Notes: a model not told the origin generated them from the letters alone. Shown: positions 8,071-17,959, numbered from the stretch's first letter. The stretch is 32,290 nucleotides of DNA from an uncultured Lachnospiraceae bacterium (GCA_947593655.1 CANQDS010000022.1:1-32290); one strand, 5' to 3'. A program made the numbers and translations.

Positions 8071-8580
8071 TTAACCCAGGATCTCTTCCACTGATTTCCC
8101 GCGGAGCCTTGCTGCTTCTTCCGGAGATCTTAACTGCTTCAAAGCCGCGATCGTTGCAAGAACAACATTCTGCTTATTGTTGGAGCCTAAAGATTTTGTA
8201 CGGATATTGGTAATGCCCGCCAGCTCGCATACGGAACGCGCCGGACCGCCGGCGATGATACCGGTACCTTCCGGAGACTTCTTTAACAATACGGAAGCAC
8301 CTGTGAATTTTCCTGTTACGTCATGCGTGATACTCTTATTCTCGTCCAAACGAACCGTAATCAGGCTCTTAACTGCATCCTCTTTCCCTTTCCGGATCGC
8401 TTCCGGAATTTCTGCAGCCTTTCCAAGCCCGGCACCAACATGACCGTTTTTGTCGCCGACAACAACGAGGGCCGTAAAACGCATGTTGCGTCCGCCTTTT
8501 ACAACCTTCGTTACACGTTTGATGTCAACAACCTGATCTTCTAATTCTAATTGACTGGCGTCAATGATTTCACGTTTCAT
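8071..8580 (-). CDS. rpsE: 30S ribosomal protein S5 (uS5)
   Basis: Small-subunit protein at the mRNA entry and decoding fidelity region. It has the N-terminal double-stranded RNA-binding fold ([27 protein letters not shown], then [20 protein letters not shown]) and a C-terminal S5 fold with [19 protein letters not shown]. Length 169 is typical. The GGRNMRF loop contains the region where spectinomycin-resistance changes are known in other species. Confidence 0.98.
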   Translation of the reverse strand: MKREIIDASQLELEDQVVDIKRVTKVVKGGRNMRFTALVVVGDKNGHVGAGLGKAAEIPEAIRKGKEDAVKSLITVRLDENKSITHDVTGKFTGASVLLKKSPEGTGIIAGGPARSVCELAGITNIRTKSLGSNNKQNVVLATIAALKQLRSPEEAARLRGKSVEEILG

Positions 8581-8592
8581 GTTACGTTCCTC

Positions 8593-8961
8593 CTAAAAAT
8601 CTAACCCGGCTTCTCTTGCCGCATCAGCTAATGCCTTGATCTTTCCCGTATAGAGGAAGCCTCCTCTATCAAAGACAACCGTCGAAATGCCTTTATCTAA
8701 GGCCTTCTTTGCAATCACTGTGCCAAGCTTTGCTGCCGCATCAACATTATTCGTCTTTTCCAGTTCCGCCTTTACGCCTTTTTCCAGAGTAGATGCAGCA
8801 ACAAGCGTATGTCCAACTGTATCATCAATAATCTGAGCATACATATGGTTATTGCTTCTGAATACCGATAAGCGAGGACGTTCTGCGGTGCCCGAAAGAT
8901 GATTACGAATTCTTCTATGTTTCTTTTCACGAACTTCCGTTCTTGATTTCTTACTAACCAT
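8593..8961 (-). CDS. rplR: 50S ribosomal protein L18 (uL18)
   Basis: Binds 5S rRNA together with L5 to form the central protuberance. Diagnostic segments: [34 protein letters not shown] with a basic N-terminus, and the C-terminal [28 protein letters not shown]. Length 122. The gap to rplF is 19 nt. Confidence 0.98.
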   Translation of the reverse strand: MVSKKSRTEVREKKHRRIRNHLSGTAERPRLSVFRSNNHMYAQIIDDTVGHTLVAASTLEKGVKAELEKTNNVDAAAKLGTVIAKKALDKGISTVVFDRGGFLYTGKIKALADAAREAGLDF

Positions 8962-8980
8962 TTTCTGTCCACTCCTTTAA

Positions 8981-9520
8981 TTATTTTTTACCGGTCTTAC
9001 CAACTTTACGCCGGATCACTTCATCTGCATACTTAATACCTTTGCCCTTGTAAGGTTCCGGTCTTCTCTTATCCCTGATCTCTGCTGCGTATTGGCCGAC
9101 TTTCTCTTTATCAATGCCCTTGACAATGATCTTATTGTCTTCTACAACCGCCTCTAAGCCTTCCGGATCCATCATCTCGACCGGATGGGAATAACCCAGG
9201 TTTAAAGTCAGCTTCTTGCCGGATTTCGAAGCACGGTATCCAACGCCGTTGACTTCCAGCGTCTTCGTGTAGCCTTCGGTCACGCCGACAACCATATTGT
9301 TGATCAGCGTTCTTGTCAATCCGTGCAGGGATTTCATTTTCTTTAAATCATTCGGCCTTGTAACAATAACTTCGCTGCCTTCCAGCTTGATACCCATTTC
9401 TGCCGGGAGAGTTCTTTCCAGCTCGCCCTTTGGACCTTTTACAGTCACATGATTATTTTCTGCAATATCCACAGTAACGCCTGCAGGTACTGCGATTGGC
9501 ATTCTTCCTATACGTGACAT
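8981..9520 (-). CDS. rplF: 50S ribosomal protein L6 (uL6)
   Basis: Two tandem alpha-beta domains bind 23S rRNA helix 97 near the factor-binding site. It starts [15 protein letters not shown], has the [13 protein letters not shown] motif and ends with the conserved block [21 protein letters not shown]. Length 179 is normal. Confidence 0.98.
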   Translation of the reverse strand: MSRIGRMPIAVPAGVTVDIAENNHVTVKGPKGELERTLPAEMGIKLEGSEVIVTRPNDLKKMKSLHGLTRTLINNMVVGVTEGYTKTLEVNGVGYRASKSGKKLTLNLGYSHPVEMMDPEGLEAVVEDNKIIVKGIDKEKVGQYAAEIRDKRRPEPYKGKGIKYADEVIRRKVGKTGKK

Positions 9521-9590
9521 GCCCGTACCTCCTGTTTTTGATCATATATTTCCTGTTTCGTAAAGATTTTGGTTCCGCCCTGCGCTTCTG

Positions 9591-9992
9591 TTACCATACA
9601 AAAGCCAGCACTTCGCCGCCGACCTGAAGCTTTCTTGCTTCCTTATCGGTAATGATGCCCTGATTGGTGGAAAGGATCGCGATTCCCAGTCCGCCGAGCA
9701 CTCTCGGAATATCATCTTTTCCGGCATACACGCGAAGTCCCGGTTTGGAAATCCTCTTGATCCCCTGAATGATCTTCTCATTCTTGTCCGCGCCGTATTT
9801 CAGGGTGATGCGGATCGTCTTGAAATTACCATCTTCAACGATGTCATATTTCTCGATAAAACCTTCATCCAGAAGGATGCCGGCAATTGCAACTTTAATC
9901 TTGGAAGATGGAATATCTACCGTATCATGTTTAGCAGTATTTGCATTACGGATTCTCGTAAGCATATCTGCGATTGGATCACTTATTGCCAT
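9591..9992 (-). CDS. rpsH: 30S ribosomal protein S8 (uS8)
   Basis: Binds the central domain of 16S rRNA early in assembly. Visible motifs: [13 protein letters not shown] at the start, [30 protein letters not shown] and the C-terminal [12 protein letters not shown]. Length 133. In E. coli S8 represses the spc operon; this has not been shown here. The gap of 70 nt to rplF is one of the larger gaps in the cluster and shows only a ribosome binding site. Confidence 0.98.
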   Translation of the reverse strand: MAISDPIADMLTRIRNANTAKHDTVDIPSSKIKVAIAGILLDEGFIEKYDIVEDGNFKTIRITLKYGADKNEKIIQGIKRISKPGLRVYAGKDDIPRVLGGLGIAILSTNQGIITDKEARKLQVGGEVLAFVW

Positions 9993-10020
9993 GATGTATA
10001 TTTCCTCCTTTTGCTTATTT

Positions 10021-10206
10021 CTACCAGGATGCTTTCTTAACGCCCGGTATCTGGCCTTTATATGCTAATTCACGGAAACATACCCTGCAGATTCCGTATT
10101 TTCTTAAAACCGCATGTGGACGGCCGCAAATATTGCAGCGCGTATAGGCTCTGGTCGAGAATTTCGGTTTGCGCTGCTGTTTGATTTTCATAGATGTTTT
10201 AGCCAT
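10021..10206 (-). CDS. rpsN: 30S ribosomal protein S14, zinc type (uS14)
   Basis: Head protein needed for late 30S assembly. The 61-residue short form has Cys24, Cys27, Cys40 and Cys43 (CNICGRPH and [10 protein letters not shown]), a zinc ribbon. Firmicutes often carry an additional zinc-free S14 elsewhere as a zinc-limitation backup; none is in this window. Confidence 0.98.
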   Translation of the reverse strand: MAKTSMKIKQQRKPKFSTRAYTRCNICGRPHAVLRKYGICRVCFRELAYKGQIPGVKKASW

Positions 10207-10222
10207 TCAGATTCCCTCCTAA

Positions 10223-10762
10223 TTATTTGGCAAACGGCATATTAAACTGAGTCAGCAGCTCGCGCGCCTCCTCGTCGGTTCCTGCCGTCGTAACAAAGAT
10301 CACATCCATACCTCTTACTTTATCTACTTTATCGTACTCGATCTCCGGGAAAATGATCTGTTCTTTGATTCCCAGCGCATAATTCCCGCGTCCGTCAAAT
10401 GCGTTTGGATTTACGCCTCTAAAGTCGCGTACGCGAGGTAATGCTAAGTTGATCAGACGATCGGCAAACTCATACATTTTCTCTCCGCGGAGCGTCACCT
10501 TGCATCCGATCGGCATTCCTTCCCTGATCTTGAAGTTTGCGATCGCATGTTTTGCCTTGGTCGCAACTGCTTTCTGACCGGTAATGGTCTCCAGATCTTT
10601 GATAGCTGCTTCGAGGATCTTTGCATTTTCCTTCGCTTCTCCGACGCCCATATTGACTACGATCTTATCCAGCTTCGGAACCTGCATTTTGTTTTTATAT
10701 CCGAACTTTTTGATCATTGCATCAACGATCTCATTGTCATACTGTTCTTTAAGTCTACTCAA
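10223..10762 (-). CDS. rplE: 50S ribosomal protein L5 (uL5)
   Basis: 5S rRNA-binding central protuberance protein that bridges to S13. Recognised by [53 protein letters not shown] and [20 protein letters not shown]. Length 179 is normal. The start gives [13 protein letters not shown], and the site has a GAGGAGG-type ribosome binding site. Confidence 0.98.
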   Translation of the reverse strand: MSRLKEQYDNEIVDAMIKKFGYKNKMQVPKLDKIVVNMGVGEAKENAKILEAAIKDLETITGQKAVATKAKHAIANFKIREGMPIGCKVTLRGEKMYEFADRLINLALPRVRDFRGVNPNAFDGRGNYALGIKEQIIFPEIEYDKVDKVRGMDVIFVTTAGTDEEARELLTQFNMPFAK

Positions 10763-10783
10763 CTGACCCGCCTCCTCTCTTCA

Positions 10784-11095
10784 TTAATCGATCACATCGC
10801 CTGTTGATTTTGCGAAACGGACTTTCTTGTCTCCTTCCATCTTAAAGCCGATTCTTGTCGGTTTCCCTTTATGGAGATACATAACATTGGAAATATCGAT
10901 CGGTCCTTCCTGATGGATGATTCCGCCCTGCTGGTTCGCCATCGTCGGTTTTGCATGTTTGGTCAGCATGTTGACGCCTTCGACCAGAAGCGTATGATTC
11001 TTTTTGTTTACGGCAATTACCTTGCCCTCTTTATCTTTGTCTCTGCCGGCGATCACTTTTACCATATCGCCCTTTTTGATCTTCATAGTTGCCAT
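10784..11095 (-). CDS. rplX: 50S ribosomal protein L24 (uL24)
   Basis: Assembly initiator of the 50S subunit near the tunnel exit. The KOW motif is at about 5-32 (IKKGDMVKVIAGRDKDKEGKV), followed by GGIIHQEGPIDISNVM. Length 103 matches the family. Confidence 0.98.
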   Translation of the reverse strand: MATMKIKKGDMVKVIAGRDKDKEGKVIAVNKKNHTLLVEGVNMLTKHAKPTMANQQGGIIHQEGPIDISNVMYLHKGKPTRIGFKMEGDKKVRFAKSTGDVID

Positions 11096-11106
11096 CTTCG
11101 TTCCTC

Positions 11107-11475
11107 CTATAATACTTCCGGAGCCAGAGAAACGATCTTCATAAACTGTTTCTCACGAAGCTCGCGGGCTACCGGTCCAAAGATACGGGTTCCTCTCGGA
11201 GTTTTGTCATCCTTAATGATGACAGCTGCATTTTCATCAAATCTGATATAGGATCCGTCTTTACGGCGTGCGCCCTTTACTGTACGAACTACTACTGCCT
11301 TTACAACATCGCCCTTTTTAACAACACCGCCTGGTGTTGCGTCTTTAACGGTAGCAATGATGATATCGCCGATATGCGCGTATCTTCTTGTAGATCCGCC
11401 CATAACGCGGATAACAAGCAGCTCTTTTGCGCCGGTATTATCAGCAACCTTAAGTCTGCTTTCCTGCTGTACCAT
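11107..11475 (-). CDS. rplN: 50S ribosomal protein L14 (uL14)
   Basis: Subunit-interface protein forming a bridge with 16S rRNA and binding the silencing factor RsfS in other bacteria. Begins [20 protein letters not shown] and contains [28 protein letters not shown]. Length 122 is invariant for the family. Confidence 0.98.
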   Translation of the reverse strand: MVQQESRLKVADNTGAKELLVIRVMGGSTRRYAHIGDIIIATVKDATPGGVVKKGDVVKAVVVRTVKGARRKDGSYIRFDENAAVIIKDDKTPRGTRIFGPVARELREKQFMKIVSLAPEVL

Positions 11476-11493
11476 GCTTGTAGCCTCCTTTGA

Positions 11494-11751
11494 TTATTTT
11501 GCTCTTTCCATAATTTCTACAAGTCTCCATCTTTTCTCTTTCGATAATGGCCTTGTTTCCATAACCTTTACGGTATCGCCCGTCTTTGCCTCGTTGTTGG
11601 CATCATGGGCTTTCAGCTTATATGTCTTCTTGACGATCTTGTTGTAAAGCGGATGCCTTACATTATTTCTTACGGCTACAACGATGGTCTTATCCATCTT
11701 ATCGCTTACAACAACGCCGACACGCGTTTTTCTAAGATTTCTTTCTTCCAC
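11494..11751 (-). CDS. rpsQ: 30S ribosomal protein S17 (uS17)
   Basis: Primary 16S rRNA-binding OB-fold protein. It starts [20 protein letters not shown], contains [18 protein letters not shown], and ends with [19 protein letters not shown]. Length 85 is normal. Confidence 0.98.
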   Translation of the reverse strand: MEERNLRKTRVGVVVSDKMDKTIVVAVRNNVRHPLYNKIVKKTYKLKAHDANNEAKTGDTVKVMETRPLSKEKRWRLVEIMERAK

Positions 11752-11783
11752 GACCTATGTCTCCTTTCTGATCGGATTGCGGA

Positions 11784-11993
11784 TTATTCCGCAGCCTGGC
11801 TCTTTTCCGTAATGATTGTCTGGATTCTGGCAATGCTTTTTCTTACCTCTTTGATCCGGCTCGTGTTCTCCAGCTGATTCGTTGCGTTCTGGAATCTCAA
11901 ATTGAAAAGTTCTTTCTTCGCATCTACTAACTTTGCCTGTAAATCCGCAACAGTCTGCGCTCTTAAATCTTCTAAATATGCACTAGTTTTCAT
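11784..11993 (-). CDS. rpmC: 50S ribosomal protein L29 (uL29)
   Basis: Helical-hairpin protein at the exit tunnel, near the docking site of trigger factor and SRP. The protein has 69 residues: [19 protein letters not shown], with the [18 protein letters not shown] motif. The ATG at 11993 is preferred over the GTG at 12002 because a near-consensus AAGGCGGTGA lies 5 nt upstream of it and would be overlapped by the longer reading. The gene overlaps the end of rplP by 11 nt. Confidence 0.95.
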   Translation of the reverse strand: MKTSAYLEDLRAQTVADLQAKLVDAKKELFNLRFQNATNQLENTSRIKEVRKSIARIQTIITEKSQAAE

Positions 11994-12420
11994 TTGATTC
12001 ACCGCCTTCTAAATCTGCACGCGAAACTATTTTGCACTTGCAAGGTAATTTATGCGTGGCAAGACGCAAAGCTTCTTTCGCTACGTCTTCCGTTACTCCG
12101 GAGATTTCAAATAATACTCTGCCTGGTTTCACAACCGCTACCCAGTACTCCAGGGATCCTTTACCGGAACCCATTCGGGTTTCTGCCGGTTTTGCCGTAA
12201 CTGGCTTATCCGGGAAAATCTTGATCCAGATCTTACCGCCTCGCTTTACGTAACGCGTCATGGCGATACGGGCAGCCTCAATCTGATTGGAACGGATCCA
12301 GCACGGTTCCAGTGCAACGATACCATACTCGCCATGGGTGATCTTATTTCCTCTGGAAGCTTTTCCGGCCATAGTGCCGCGGAACTGCTTACGATGTTTT
12401 ACTCTCTTTGGCATTAACAT
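11983..12420 (-). CDS. rplP: 50S ribosomal protein L16 (uL16)
   Basis: Late-assembly protein that helps form the A-site pocket of the peptidyl transferase centre. [15 protein letters not shown], then GRIVTMTR-like and [25 protein letters not shown] are diagnostic. Length 145, or 143 from the second Met. The start is 2 nt after the rpsC stop; the end overlaps rpmC. Confidence 0.97.
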   Translation of the reverse strand: MLMPKRVKHRKQFRGTMAGKASRGNKITHGEYGIVALEPCWIRSNQIEAARIAMTRYVKRGGKIWIKIFPDKPVTAKPAETRMGSGKGSLEYWVAVVKPGRVLFEISGVTEDVAKEALRLATHKLPCKCKIVSRADLEGGESNEN

Positions 12421-12422
12421 AA

Positions 12423-13079
12423 TTACTGAGCGCCCCCTTCCTTATTTGCTTTTGCAGGAAGCACCTCGCCTTTGTAAATCCAGACCTTAACGCCGACTTT
12501 TCCGTAAGTGGTATCTGCCTCTGCAAAACCATAGTCGATATCGGCACGAAGCGTCTGAAGCGGAATGGTGCCTTCACTGTAAAACTCGGTACGCGCCATA
12601 TCGGCTCCGCCGAGACGTCCGGAAACACTTGTCTTGATTCCCTTTGCGCCGGCCTTCATCGCGCGTCCCATGCAGGATTTCATTGCGCGGCGGAAGGAAA
12701 CACGGTTCTCAAGCTGCAGCGCGATATTCTCCGCTACCAGCTGGGCATCCTTATCCGGTCTTTTTACTTCTTTGATATCTACTACAAGCTTCTTGGAAGT
12801 GAATTTCTGTACTTCCTTCTTGATCTTCTCGATCTCTGCTCCGCCTTTTCCGATGACAACGCCCGGCTTTGCAGTATAGAGAATCACTTTTACGCGGTCA
12901 GACGCTCTTTCGATCTCGATCTTGGAAACGCCTGCTGCATACAGTTTTTTCTTTAAAAATGTTCTGATCTTATAATCTTCAATCAGGTAATCGGCAAAAT
13001 CTCCCTCTGCATACCATTTCGAATCCCAGTCTTTAATAATGCCGACCCTTAAGCCATGAGGATTGACTTTCTGTCCCAT
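12423..13079 (-). CDS. rpsC: 30S ribosomal protein S3 (uS3)
   Basis: Head protein with helicase-related function at the mRNA entry tunnel. It starts [20 protein letters not shown]; the KH-type domain with [17 protein letters not shown] is at about 74-90; the C-terminal domain has [20 protein letters not shown] and [11 protein letters not shown]. Length 218 is normal. Confidence 0.98.
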   Translation of the reverse strand: MGQKVNPHGLRVGIIKDWDSKWYAEGDFADYLIEDYKIRTFLKKKLYAAGVSKIEIERASDRVKVILYTAKPGVVIGKGGAEIEKIKKEVQKFTSKKLVVDIKEVKRPDKDAQLVAENIALQLENRVSFRRAMKSCMGRAMKAGAKGIKTSVSGRLGGADMARTEFYSEGTIPLQTLRADIDYGFAEADTTYGKVGVKVWIYKGEVLPAKANKEGGAQ

Positions 13080-13090
13080 GATTGCCCTCC

Positions 13091-13477
13091 TTATCTTTCA
13101 TCCAGCACAACGGTAATATGACTTGTTCTCTTCTCGATTCGATAAGCCCTGCCCTGTGCCCTCGGATGAATTCTTTTCATTGTTGGTCCTTTGTTGGCAT
13201 AACACTCTGCAACATAAAGGTTCTCTGCTTTCATTCCGTTATTATTCTCAGCATTCGCAACCGCTGATTTTAACAGTTTCTCGATCAAACTGGATGCATA
13301 ACGCGGATTGTAGCGGACGATTGCAAGTGCAGTCTCCACATCCTTGCCGCGGATCGCATCTAATACGAAGCAGGCTTTCTGGACAGACACTCTGGCATAA
13401 GATAACTTTGCTGAAGGTCTGGTATCCTTTACTTCGTTTCTCTCTCTCTTTATTTGGGATCTATGTCCTTTTGCCAT
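13091..13477 (-). CDS. rplV: 50S ribosomal protein L22 (uL22)
   Basis: Its extended beta-hairpin lines the nascent peptide tunnel, near the macrolide site. Contains [52 protein letters not shown] and the hairpin ending [20 protein letters not shown]. Length 128 includes an N-terminal basic extension. Confidence 0.97.
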   Translation of the reverse strand: MAKGHRSQIKRERNEVKDTRPSAKLSYARVSVQKACFVLDAIRGKDVETALAIVRYNPRYASSLIEKLLKSAVANAENNNGMKAENLYVAECYANKGPTMKRIHPRAQGRAYRIEKRTSHITVVLDER

Positions 13478-13502
13478 GGATGAAACCTCCTTTCAATCTA
13501 TC

Positions 13503-13784
13503 TTATCTGACGCCGGACTTCTTCTCGTCTTTTCCATGTCCTCTGTAGGTTCTGGTTGCCACAAACTCTCCCAGTTTATGTCCAACCATATCTTCTGTTA
13601 CATATACCGGGACATGCTTTCTGCCGTCATGTACGGCAAATGTATGTCCGACGAAGGATGGAAAGATCGTAGAACGGCGGGACCAGGTCTTGATGACCTG
13701 TTTTTCGCCGGAAGCATTCATTGCGTCTACTTTTTTCAGTAAGCTTTCATCAGCAAATGGTCCTTTTTTCAATGAACGTGCCAT
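13503..13784 (-). CDS. rpsS: 30S ribosomal protein S19 (uS19)
   Basis: Head protein that pairs with S13 at the tRNA contact surface. Starts [69 protein letters not shown] is the family core. Length 93 is typical. Confidence 0.98.
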   Translation of the reverse strand: MARSLKKGPFADESLLKKVDAMNASGEKQVIKTWSRRSTIFPSFVGHTFAVHDGRKHVPVYVTEDMVGHKLGEFVATRTYRGHGKDEKKSGVR

Positions 13785-13797
13785 AATTAACCTCCTG

Positions 13798-14640
13798 TTA
13801 TTTTAACGCTCTACCGTCTCTTCTTCTTACGATGAGCTTATTGGATTGTTTGTGCTTCTTTCTGGTCTTTAAGCCGAGCGCCGGTTTACCCCACGGTGTG
13901 CATGGACCCGGACGTCCGATCGGAGCCCTTCCTTCACCACCGCCGTGCGGATGGTCATTCGGGTTCATAACAGAACCGCGGACTGTTGGGCGGATGCCCA
14001 TATGGCGCTTGCGTCCTGCTTTTCCAATATTGATCAGGTTATGGTCGCCGTTTCCGATCACGCCGATCGTTGCGCGGCAGCCAATCGGAACCATTCTCAT
14101 TTCACCGGACGGGAGGCGCAGGGTGGCATACTTTCCTTCTTTCGCCATCAGCTGTGCGCTTACGCCCGCAGAACGAACCAGCTGTCCGCCCTTGCCCGGA
14201 AGCATCTCGATATTGTGGACCTGCGTACCAACCGGAATATTCTCCAGCGGCAGGCAGTTGCCGACTCTTACTTCTGCATCCGGCCCGTTCATGACCTTCA
14301 TGCCGTCGGTCAGACCCGCCGGAGCGAGGATATAAGCCTTCTCGCCGTCTGCATAGCAGATCAGTGCGATGTTGGCGCTTCTGTTCGGATCGTATTCGAT
14401 GCCGACTACCTTAGCCGGGATCCCGTCCTTGTTTCTCTTAAAATCAATGATTCTGTATTTTCTTCTGTTTCCACCGCCATGATGTCTTACGGTGATCTTT
14501 CCCTGATTATTACGTCCGGCGTTCTTCTTCAGAGGAGCAGTCAAAGACTTCTCAGGAGTTTTCTTCGTGATCTCTGAAAAATCGGAACCGGTCATATGCC
14601 TTCTGGAAGGTGTATATGGGTTATAGCTCTTGATTCCCAT
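13798..14640 (-). CDS. rplB: 50S ribosomal protein L2 (uL2)
   Basis: Core protein needed for subunit joining and peptidyl transferase activity. Two beta-barrel domains occupy most of the 280 residues: [24 protein letters not shown] in the first, and the C-terminal [29 protein letters not shown] with the conserved His. Next to rplW and rpsS as in all S10 clusters. Confidence 0.98.
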   Translation of the reverse strand: MGIKSYNPYTPSRRHMTGSDFSEITKKTPEKSLTAPLKKNAGRNNQGKITVRHHGGGNRRKYRIIDFKRNKDGIPAKVVGIEYDPNRSANIALICYADGEKAYILAPAGLTDGMKVMNGPDAEVRVGNCLPLENIPVGTQVHNIEMLPGKGGQLVRSAGVSAQLMAKEGKYATLRLPSGEMRMVPIGCRATIGVIGNGDHNLINIGKAGRKRHMGIRPTVRGSVMNPNDHPHGGGEGRAPIGRPGPCTPWGKPALGLKTRKKHKQSNKLIVRRRDGRALK

Positions 14641-14667
14641 TGTCGTTCTCCTTTCGATGTTTTCGCT

Positions 14668-14967
14668 TTACAGTCCTGCAAAAATCTCAATATCCTTGCT
14701 GTCTGCAGTAAGCTGTACGATTGCTTTCTTTGTCTTTGCGGTTTTCCCGTAAGTCATTCCGCGCCGCTTGGTCTTTCCCTGGCGGTTCATGGTATTGACT
14801 TTGGCAACCTTGACGCCGTCAAACATTTTCTCAACAGCTTCTTTGATCATGGTCTTATTTGCTTCCGGATGAACAAGAAACGTATATTTCTTCTCAGCCA
14901 TCAGCGCCATGCTCTTCTCTGTTACCAGCGGTTTGAGGATCACATCATAATACTGTATGTTTGCCAT
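14668..14967 (-). CDS. rplW: 50S ribosomal protein L23 (uL23)
   Basis: Tunnel-exit protein that docks trigger factor and [52 protein letters not shown] is diagnostic. Length 99 is normal. Its ATG overlaps the rplD stop by one base (TAATG), indicating coupled translation. Confidence 0.98.
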   Translation of the reverse strand: MANIQYYDVILKPLVTEKSMALMAEKKYTFLVHPEANKTMIKEAVEKMFDGVKVAKVNTMNRQGKTKRRGMTYGKTAKTKKAIVQLTADSKDIEIFAGL

Positions 14968-15587
14968 TATGCATACACCTCCTCTATCGTTGCGACAGCC
15001 GCCTTTGTAACGACTACCGTGTCGTATTTTAAGATATCATACACATTGATCTCATTGGTCTGCGCCGTCTTAACGGTCGGGATGTTCTTCGCAGAAGCGA
15101 TCACGTTCTCATCCATGTCGTTTAAGACTACCAGAGCCTTCTTAAGATTCAGATTGTTCATTACCTGAACAAATTTCTTTGTCTTGATCTCATCAAATTT
15201 CAGATCGTCAAGGACGATGAATTTGCTGTCGGACACCTTTGAAGTCAAAGCGGACTTTAAAGCCGCTCTCTTTTCCTTCCGGTTAAGCTTAAAGGAATAA
15301 TCCCTTGGCACCGGAGCAAATACAACGCCGCCGCCGGTCCACTGCGGAGCGCGGATGGAGCCCTGTCTTGCATGACCGGTTTCTTTCTGTCTCCACGGTT
15401 TTCTTCCGCCGCCGCGGACTTCCGAACGCGTTTTCGCTTTCTGGGTTCCCTGGCGCTTATTTGCAAGCTGCTGAAGCACAGCCATATGAACTAAATGCTC
15501 GTTTACGTTTACGCCGAAAATGGAATCGTTCAATTCCATCTGACCGACTTCCTTGCCTTCCATGTTATAAACAGCTACATTAGCCAT
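14967..15587 (-). CDS. rplD: 50S ribosomal protein L4 (uL4)
   Basis: Reaches into the exit tunnel with a long loop: [34 protein letters not shown]. In E. coli L4 represses its own S10 operon through the rpsJ leader, and a structured rpsJ leader is present here. Length 206. Order rplC-rplD-rplW is standard. Confidence 0.98.
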   Translation of the reverse strand: MANVAVYNMEGKEVGQMELNDSIFGVNVNEHLVHMAVLQQLANKRQGTQKAKTRSEVRGGGRKPWRQKETGHARQGSIRAPQWTGGGVVFAPVPRDYSFKLNRKEKRAALKSALTSKVSDSKFIVLDDLKFDEIKTKKFVQVMNNLNLKKALVVLNDMDENVIASAKNIPTVKTAQTNEINVYDILKYDTVVVTKAAVATIEEVYA

Positions 15588-15616
15588 CGTAAAGTTCCTC
15601 CTTTCTTACCTTCGCA

Positions 15617-16300
15617 CTATTTCCCTGTTTTCGTAGTTTCTTTCACGGTAATGAGCGCTTTCTTCGCTCCCGGCACGGAGCCTTTGATCAGAAGCAGGTT
15701 GTTCTCTGCATCTACTCTGACGATCTCAAGGTTCTGCGTCGTAACCCTTACGCTTCCCATGTGTCCCGGCATTCCTTTTCCTTTGAAAACGCGGCTCGGG
15801 GAAGAACATGCGCCGTTGGAGCCCTGATGGCGGTGGAATTTGGAACCGTGGGTCATAGGTCCTCTGTGCTGGCCGAAACGCTTGATCGCGCCCTGGAAGC
15901 CTTTACCTTTGGAAATTGCAGTAACGTCGACTTTATCGCCTTCTGCAAAGATATCCGCTTTGATCTCGTCTGCTAATTTGTACTCGTCTGCATTCTCAAA
16001 TTTGAATTCGCGTACAAAACGCTTCCCGGAAACTCCGGCTTTTGCAAAATGCCCCATCTCGGCTTTGTTCACGCCATGTCTGTTCCGGATCTCTTTCCTG
16101 CCGTTCGCATCTTTGCTGACAACTCTCTCCTTCTTGTCTACAAAGCCGACCTGTACGGCACTGTAACCGTCGTTTTCAACCGTCTTGATCTGGGTAACAA
16201 CGCATGGTCCCGCGGAAAGTACGGTTACCGGGATCAGCACGCCGTCGTCGCCGAAGATCTGAGTCATTCCGACTTTTGTTGCTAAAATCGCTTTTTTCAT
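15617..16300 (-). CDS. rplC: 50S ribosomal protein L3 (uL3)
   Basis: Early assembly protein near the peptidyl transferase centre. Starts [20 protein letters not shown]; the core reads [27 protein letters not shown] and [18 protein letters not shown]. At 227 residues it is somewhat longer than the usual 205-215; the extra residues are in a charged loop ([18 protein letters not shown], about 60-77). The gap to rpsJ of 90 nt contains a GNRA-capped hairpin. Confidence 0.98.
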   Translation of the reverse strand: MKKAILATKVGMTQIFGDDGVLIPVTVLSAGPCVVTQIKTVENDGYSAVQVGFVDKKERVVSKDANGRKEIRNRHGVNKAEMGHFAKAGVSGKRFVREFKFENADEYKLADEIKADIFAEGDKVDVTAISKGKGFQGAIKRFGQHRGPMTHGSKFHRHQGSNGACSSPSRVFKGKGMPGHMGSVRVTTQNLEIVRVDAENNLLLIKGSVPGAKKALITVKETTKTGK

Positions 16301-16326
16301 TTTCTTACCTCCTGTTTTCTACAGCG

Positions 16327-16342
16327 GAGCGCTTCCGCGCTC
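16327..16342 (-). promoter_or_regulatory. GNRA-loop hairpin between rpsJ and rplC
   Basis: On the minus strand GAGCGC and GCGCTC pair perfectly around a GGAA loop. It lies in the 90-nt rpsJ-rplC gap, between the rpsJ stop and the rplC ribosome binding site. No U-tract follows. GNRA tetraloops suit RNA tertiary or protein contacts. Confidence 0.4.
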
Positions 16343-16390
16343 ATCCTAGAGCAGCTATATATTCCTATATAAACCATTCAGGGATATTTC

Positions 16391-16711
16391 TTACTTCTTC
16401 TCTTTCATCTTGATGTCAATGTACACACCAGCCGGCATCTCCAGACGGGATAATGCATCTACCGTCTTCTGGGTTGGTGTAATGATGTCGATCAGTCTCT
16501 TATGTGTTCTCTGCTCGAACTGTTCGCGGGAATCCTTGTACTTATGGGTTGCCCTTAAGATCGTAACAACTTCCCTTTTCGTCGGAAGAGGTACCGGTCC
16601 GCTCACCTGCGCTCCGTTCTTCTTCACAGTCTCGATGATTTTCTTTGCCGATGAATCCACAAGCTTGTGATCATAGGCTTTGAGAGTGATTCTCATTACT
16701 TGACTTGCCAT
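16391..16711 (-). CDS. rpsJ: 30S ribosomal protein S10 (uS10)
   Basis: Head protein that also acts with NusB in transcription antitermination. [42 protein letters not shown] is diagnostic. The 106-residue form uses MASQV at the start, preceded by AAAAGGAGG about 11 nt upstream; starting at the inner Met6 would leave no ribosome binding site. First gene of the cluster, with a long leader. Confidence 0.98.
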   Translation of the reverse strand: MASQVMRITLKAYDHKLVDSSAKKIIETVKKNGAQVSGPVPLPTKREVVTILRATHKYKDSREQFEQRTHKRLIDIITPTQKTVDALSRLEMPAGVYIDIKMKEKK

Positions 16712-16934
16712 AAAAAAAGCCGCCTCCTTTTCGCACTTAAAATTTCAGTACGACAAGCGGTGACTGTACACTTCTCCGTGTGTGTCCTGAGGACTTCCAC
16801 ACGTTGTTTCTACTCTTTGTAGACCGTTGTTTGTACAGTGACTTGTCGTCAGTTTCCTAACTTGACATTCGCTCTGCGGAAAACCTGCCGCAACGGGCAG
16901 CAACCTCACGTTTCATCGCTATCATGCCACAGCA
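16712..16934 (-). promoter_or_regulatory. Structured rpsJ (S10 operon) mRNA leader
   Basis: The predicted 5' leader of about 220 nt folds as a three-way junction. The base stem pairs 16842-16848 with 16751-16757 (CGACAAG with CTTGTCG), then 16832-16839 with 16763-16770 (ACTGTACA with TGTACAGT). It encloses a hairpin at 16809-16823 and a longer one at 16777-16803 (CGTGTG/CACACG plus GTCC/GGAC). A further hairpin lies upstream (16885-16889 with 16896-16900). The ribosome binding site is downstream of the fold and not paired within it. L4-dependent control is known for S10 operons in other bacteria; here the ligand is unknown. Confidence 0.6.
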
Positions 16935-16940
16935 CTAGCT

Positions 16941-16969
16941 ATTATACATGCCGGAATTGGAAAATGCAA
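16941..16969 (-). promoter_or_regulatory. Consensus promoter of the S10 cluster
   Basis: On the minus strand: TTGCAT (16964-16969), a 17-bp spacer and TATAAT (16941-16946). It lies about 230 nt upstream of rpsJ and drives transcription into the structured leader. A promoter for the plus-strand gene lies back-to-back. Confidence 0.9.
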
Positions 16970-16986
16970 GCATTTTTTTCAAATTC

Positions 16987-17015
16987 TTTACAAATTGTTT
17001 TTTTTCCGTTATGAT
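16987..17015 (+). promoter_or_regulatory. Promoter of the methyltransferase gene
   Basis: TTTACA (16987-16992), a 17-bp spacer and TATGAT (17010-17015). It is divergent from the S10 promoter, with -35 boxes about 18 bp apart. The run of eight T's in the spacer is notable. Confidence 0.65.
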
Positions 17016-17072
17016 ACAATAAACCTTAAGCTGGATACTATTTATAGAATAGAAAGGATGCAATCAATTCAT

Positions 17073-17948
17073 ATGTGGACTGCAGATCACTGGAACGACT
17101 ATGAAGTTATTGACTGCTCCGGCGGGGAAAAGCTGGAGCGCTGGGGAAAATACCTGCTGATCCGTCCCGATCCGCAGGTCATCTGGGACACCCCGAAAAA
17201 GGCGCGCGGATGGGACAAACCGGACGGACACTATCACAGGAGCAGCAAAGGAGGCGGCGAATGGGAATTTTTCGGGCTCCCGCAGGAGTGGAGCATCCAT
17301 TACCGGCTCCCGGATGCGGCAGAACTCACCTTCCGCTTAAAGCCGTTCAGTTTCAAGCATACCGGGCTTTTCCCTGAGCAGGCGGCCAACTGGGACTGGT
17401 TTTCTGAAAAAATAGCCCGTGCCGGGCGCCCCGTTAAAGTTCTAAACCTGTTCGCCTATACCGGAGGCGCTACGCTTGCCGCGGCTTCCGTTGGCGCATC
17501 CGTTACCCATGTGGACGCTTCCAAAGGCATGGTAACATGGGCCAAAGAGAATGCGGCCGCTTCCGGACTGAAAGACGCGCCGATCCGCTGGCTGGTTGAC
17601 GACTGCGTCAAGTTCGCCGAGCGGGAGCTCCGCCGCGGGAACCGCTACGACGCGGTGATCATGGATCCGCCGTCTTACGGGCGCGGCCCCAAAGGCGAGA
17701 TCTGGAAGATCGAGGACTGCGTTTATCCGCTGATCCGGCTCTGCGCGCAGCTTCTCTGCCCGAAACCGCTGTTCTTTCTGATCAATTCCTACACGACCGG
17801 GCTCCAGCCGGCCGTCCTGGCCTATATGCTCGGCACCGCGCTCTCTGGTTTCGACGGCCGGATATCCGCAGAGGAGATCGGGCTTCCGGTTTCCTCGAAC
17901 GGGCTTGTGCTGCCGTGCGGAGCCAGCGGGCGTTTCGAAGGATGTTAA
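17073..17948 (+). CDS. Class I SAM-dependent methyltransferase, RlmI/COG1092-like
   Basis: Likely RNA (rRNA) methyltransferase by family resemblance; the substrate base is unknown. The Rossmann SAM-binding motif is LNLFAYTGGATLAAASVGASVTHVDAS, followed by an acidic residue at the end of the next strand. The catalytic-type motif is AVIMDPPSYGRGPKGE (DPP-S-Y-G-R-G). There is no N-terminal PUA domain, unlike RlmI. Start: the ATG at 17073 (MWTADHWNDYEVIDCSGGEKLERWG) agrees with the family N-terminus; the longer frame from 16995 overlaps the promoter, and the ATG at 17058 abuts its ribosome binding site. A stem-loop follows the stop. Confidence 0.88.
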   Translation: MWTADHWNDYEVIDCSGGEKLERWGKYLLIRPDPQVIWDTPKKARGWDKPDGHYHRSSKGGGEWEFFGLPQEWSIHYRLPDAAELTFRLKPFSFKHTGLFPEQAANWDWFSEKIARAGRPVKVLNLFAYTGGATLAAASVGASVTHVDASKGMVTWAKENAAASGLKDAPIRWLVDDCVKFAERELRRGNRYDAVIMDPPSYGRGPKGEIWKIEDCVYPLIRLCAQLLCPKPLFFLINSYTTGLQPAVLAYMLGTALSGFDGRISAEEIGLPVSSNGLVLPCGASGRFEGC

Positions 17949-17959
17949 GCGGACGTTTT

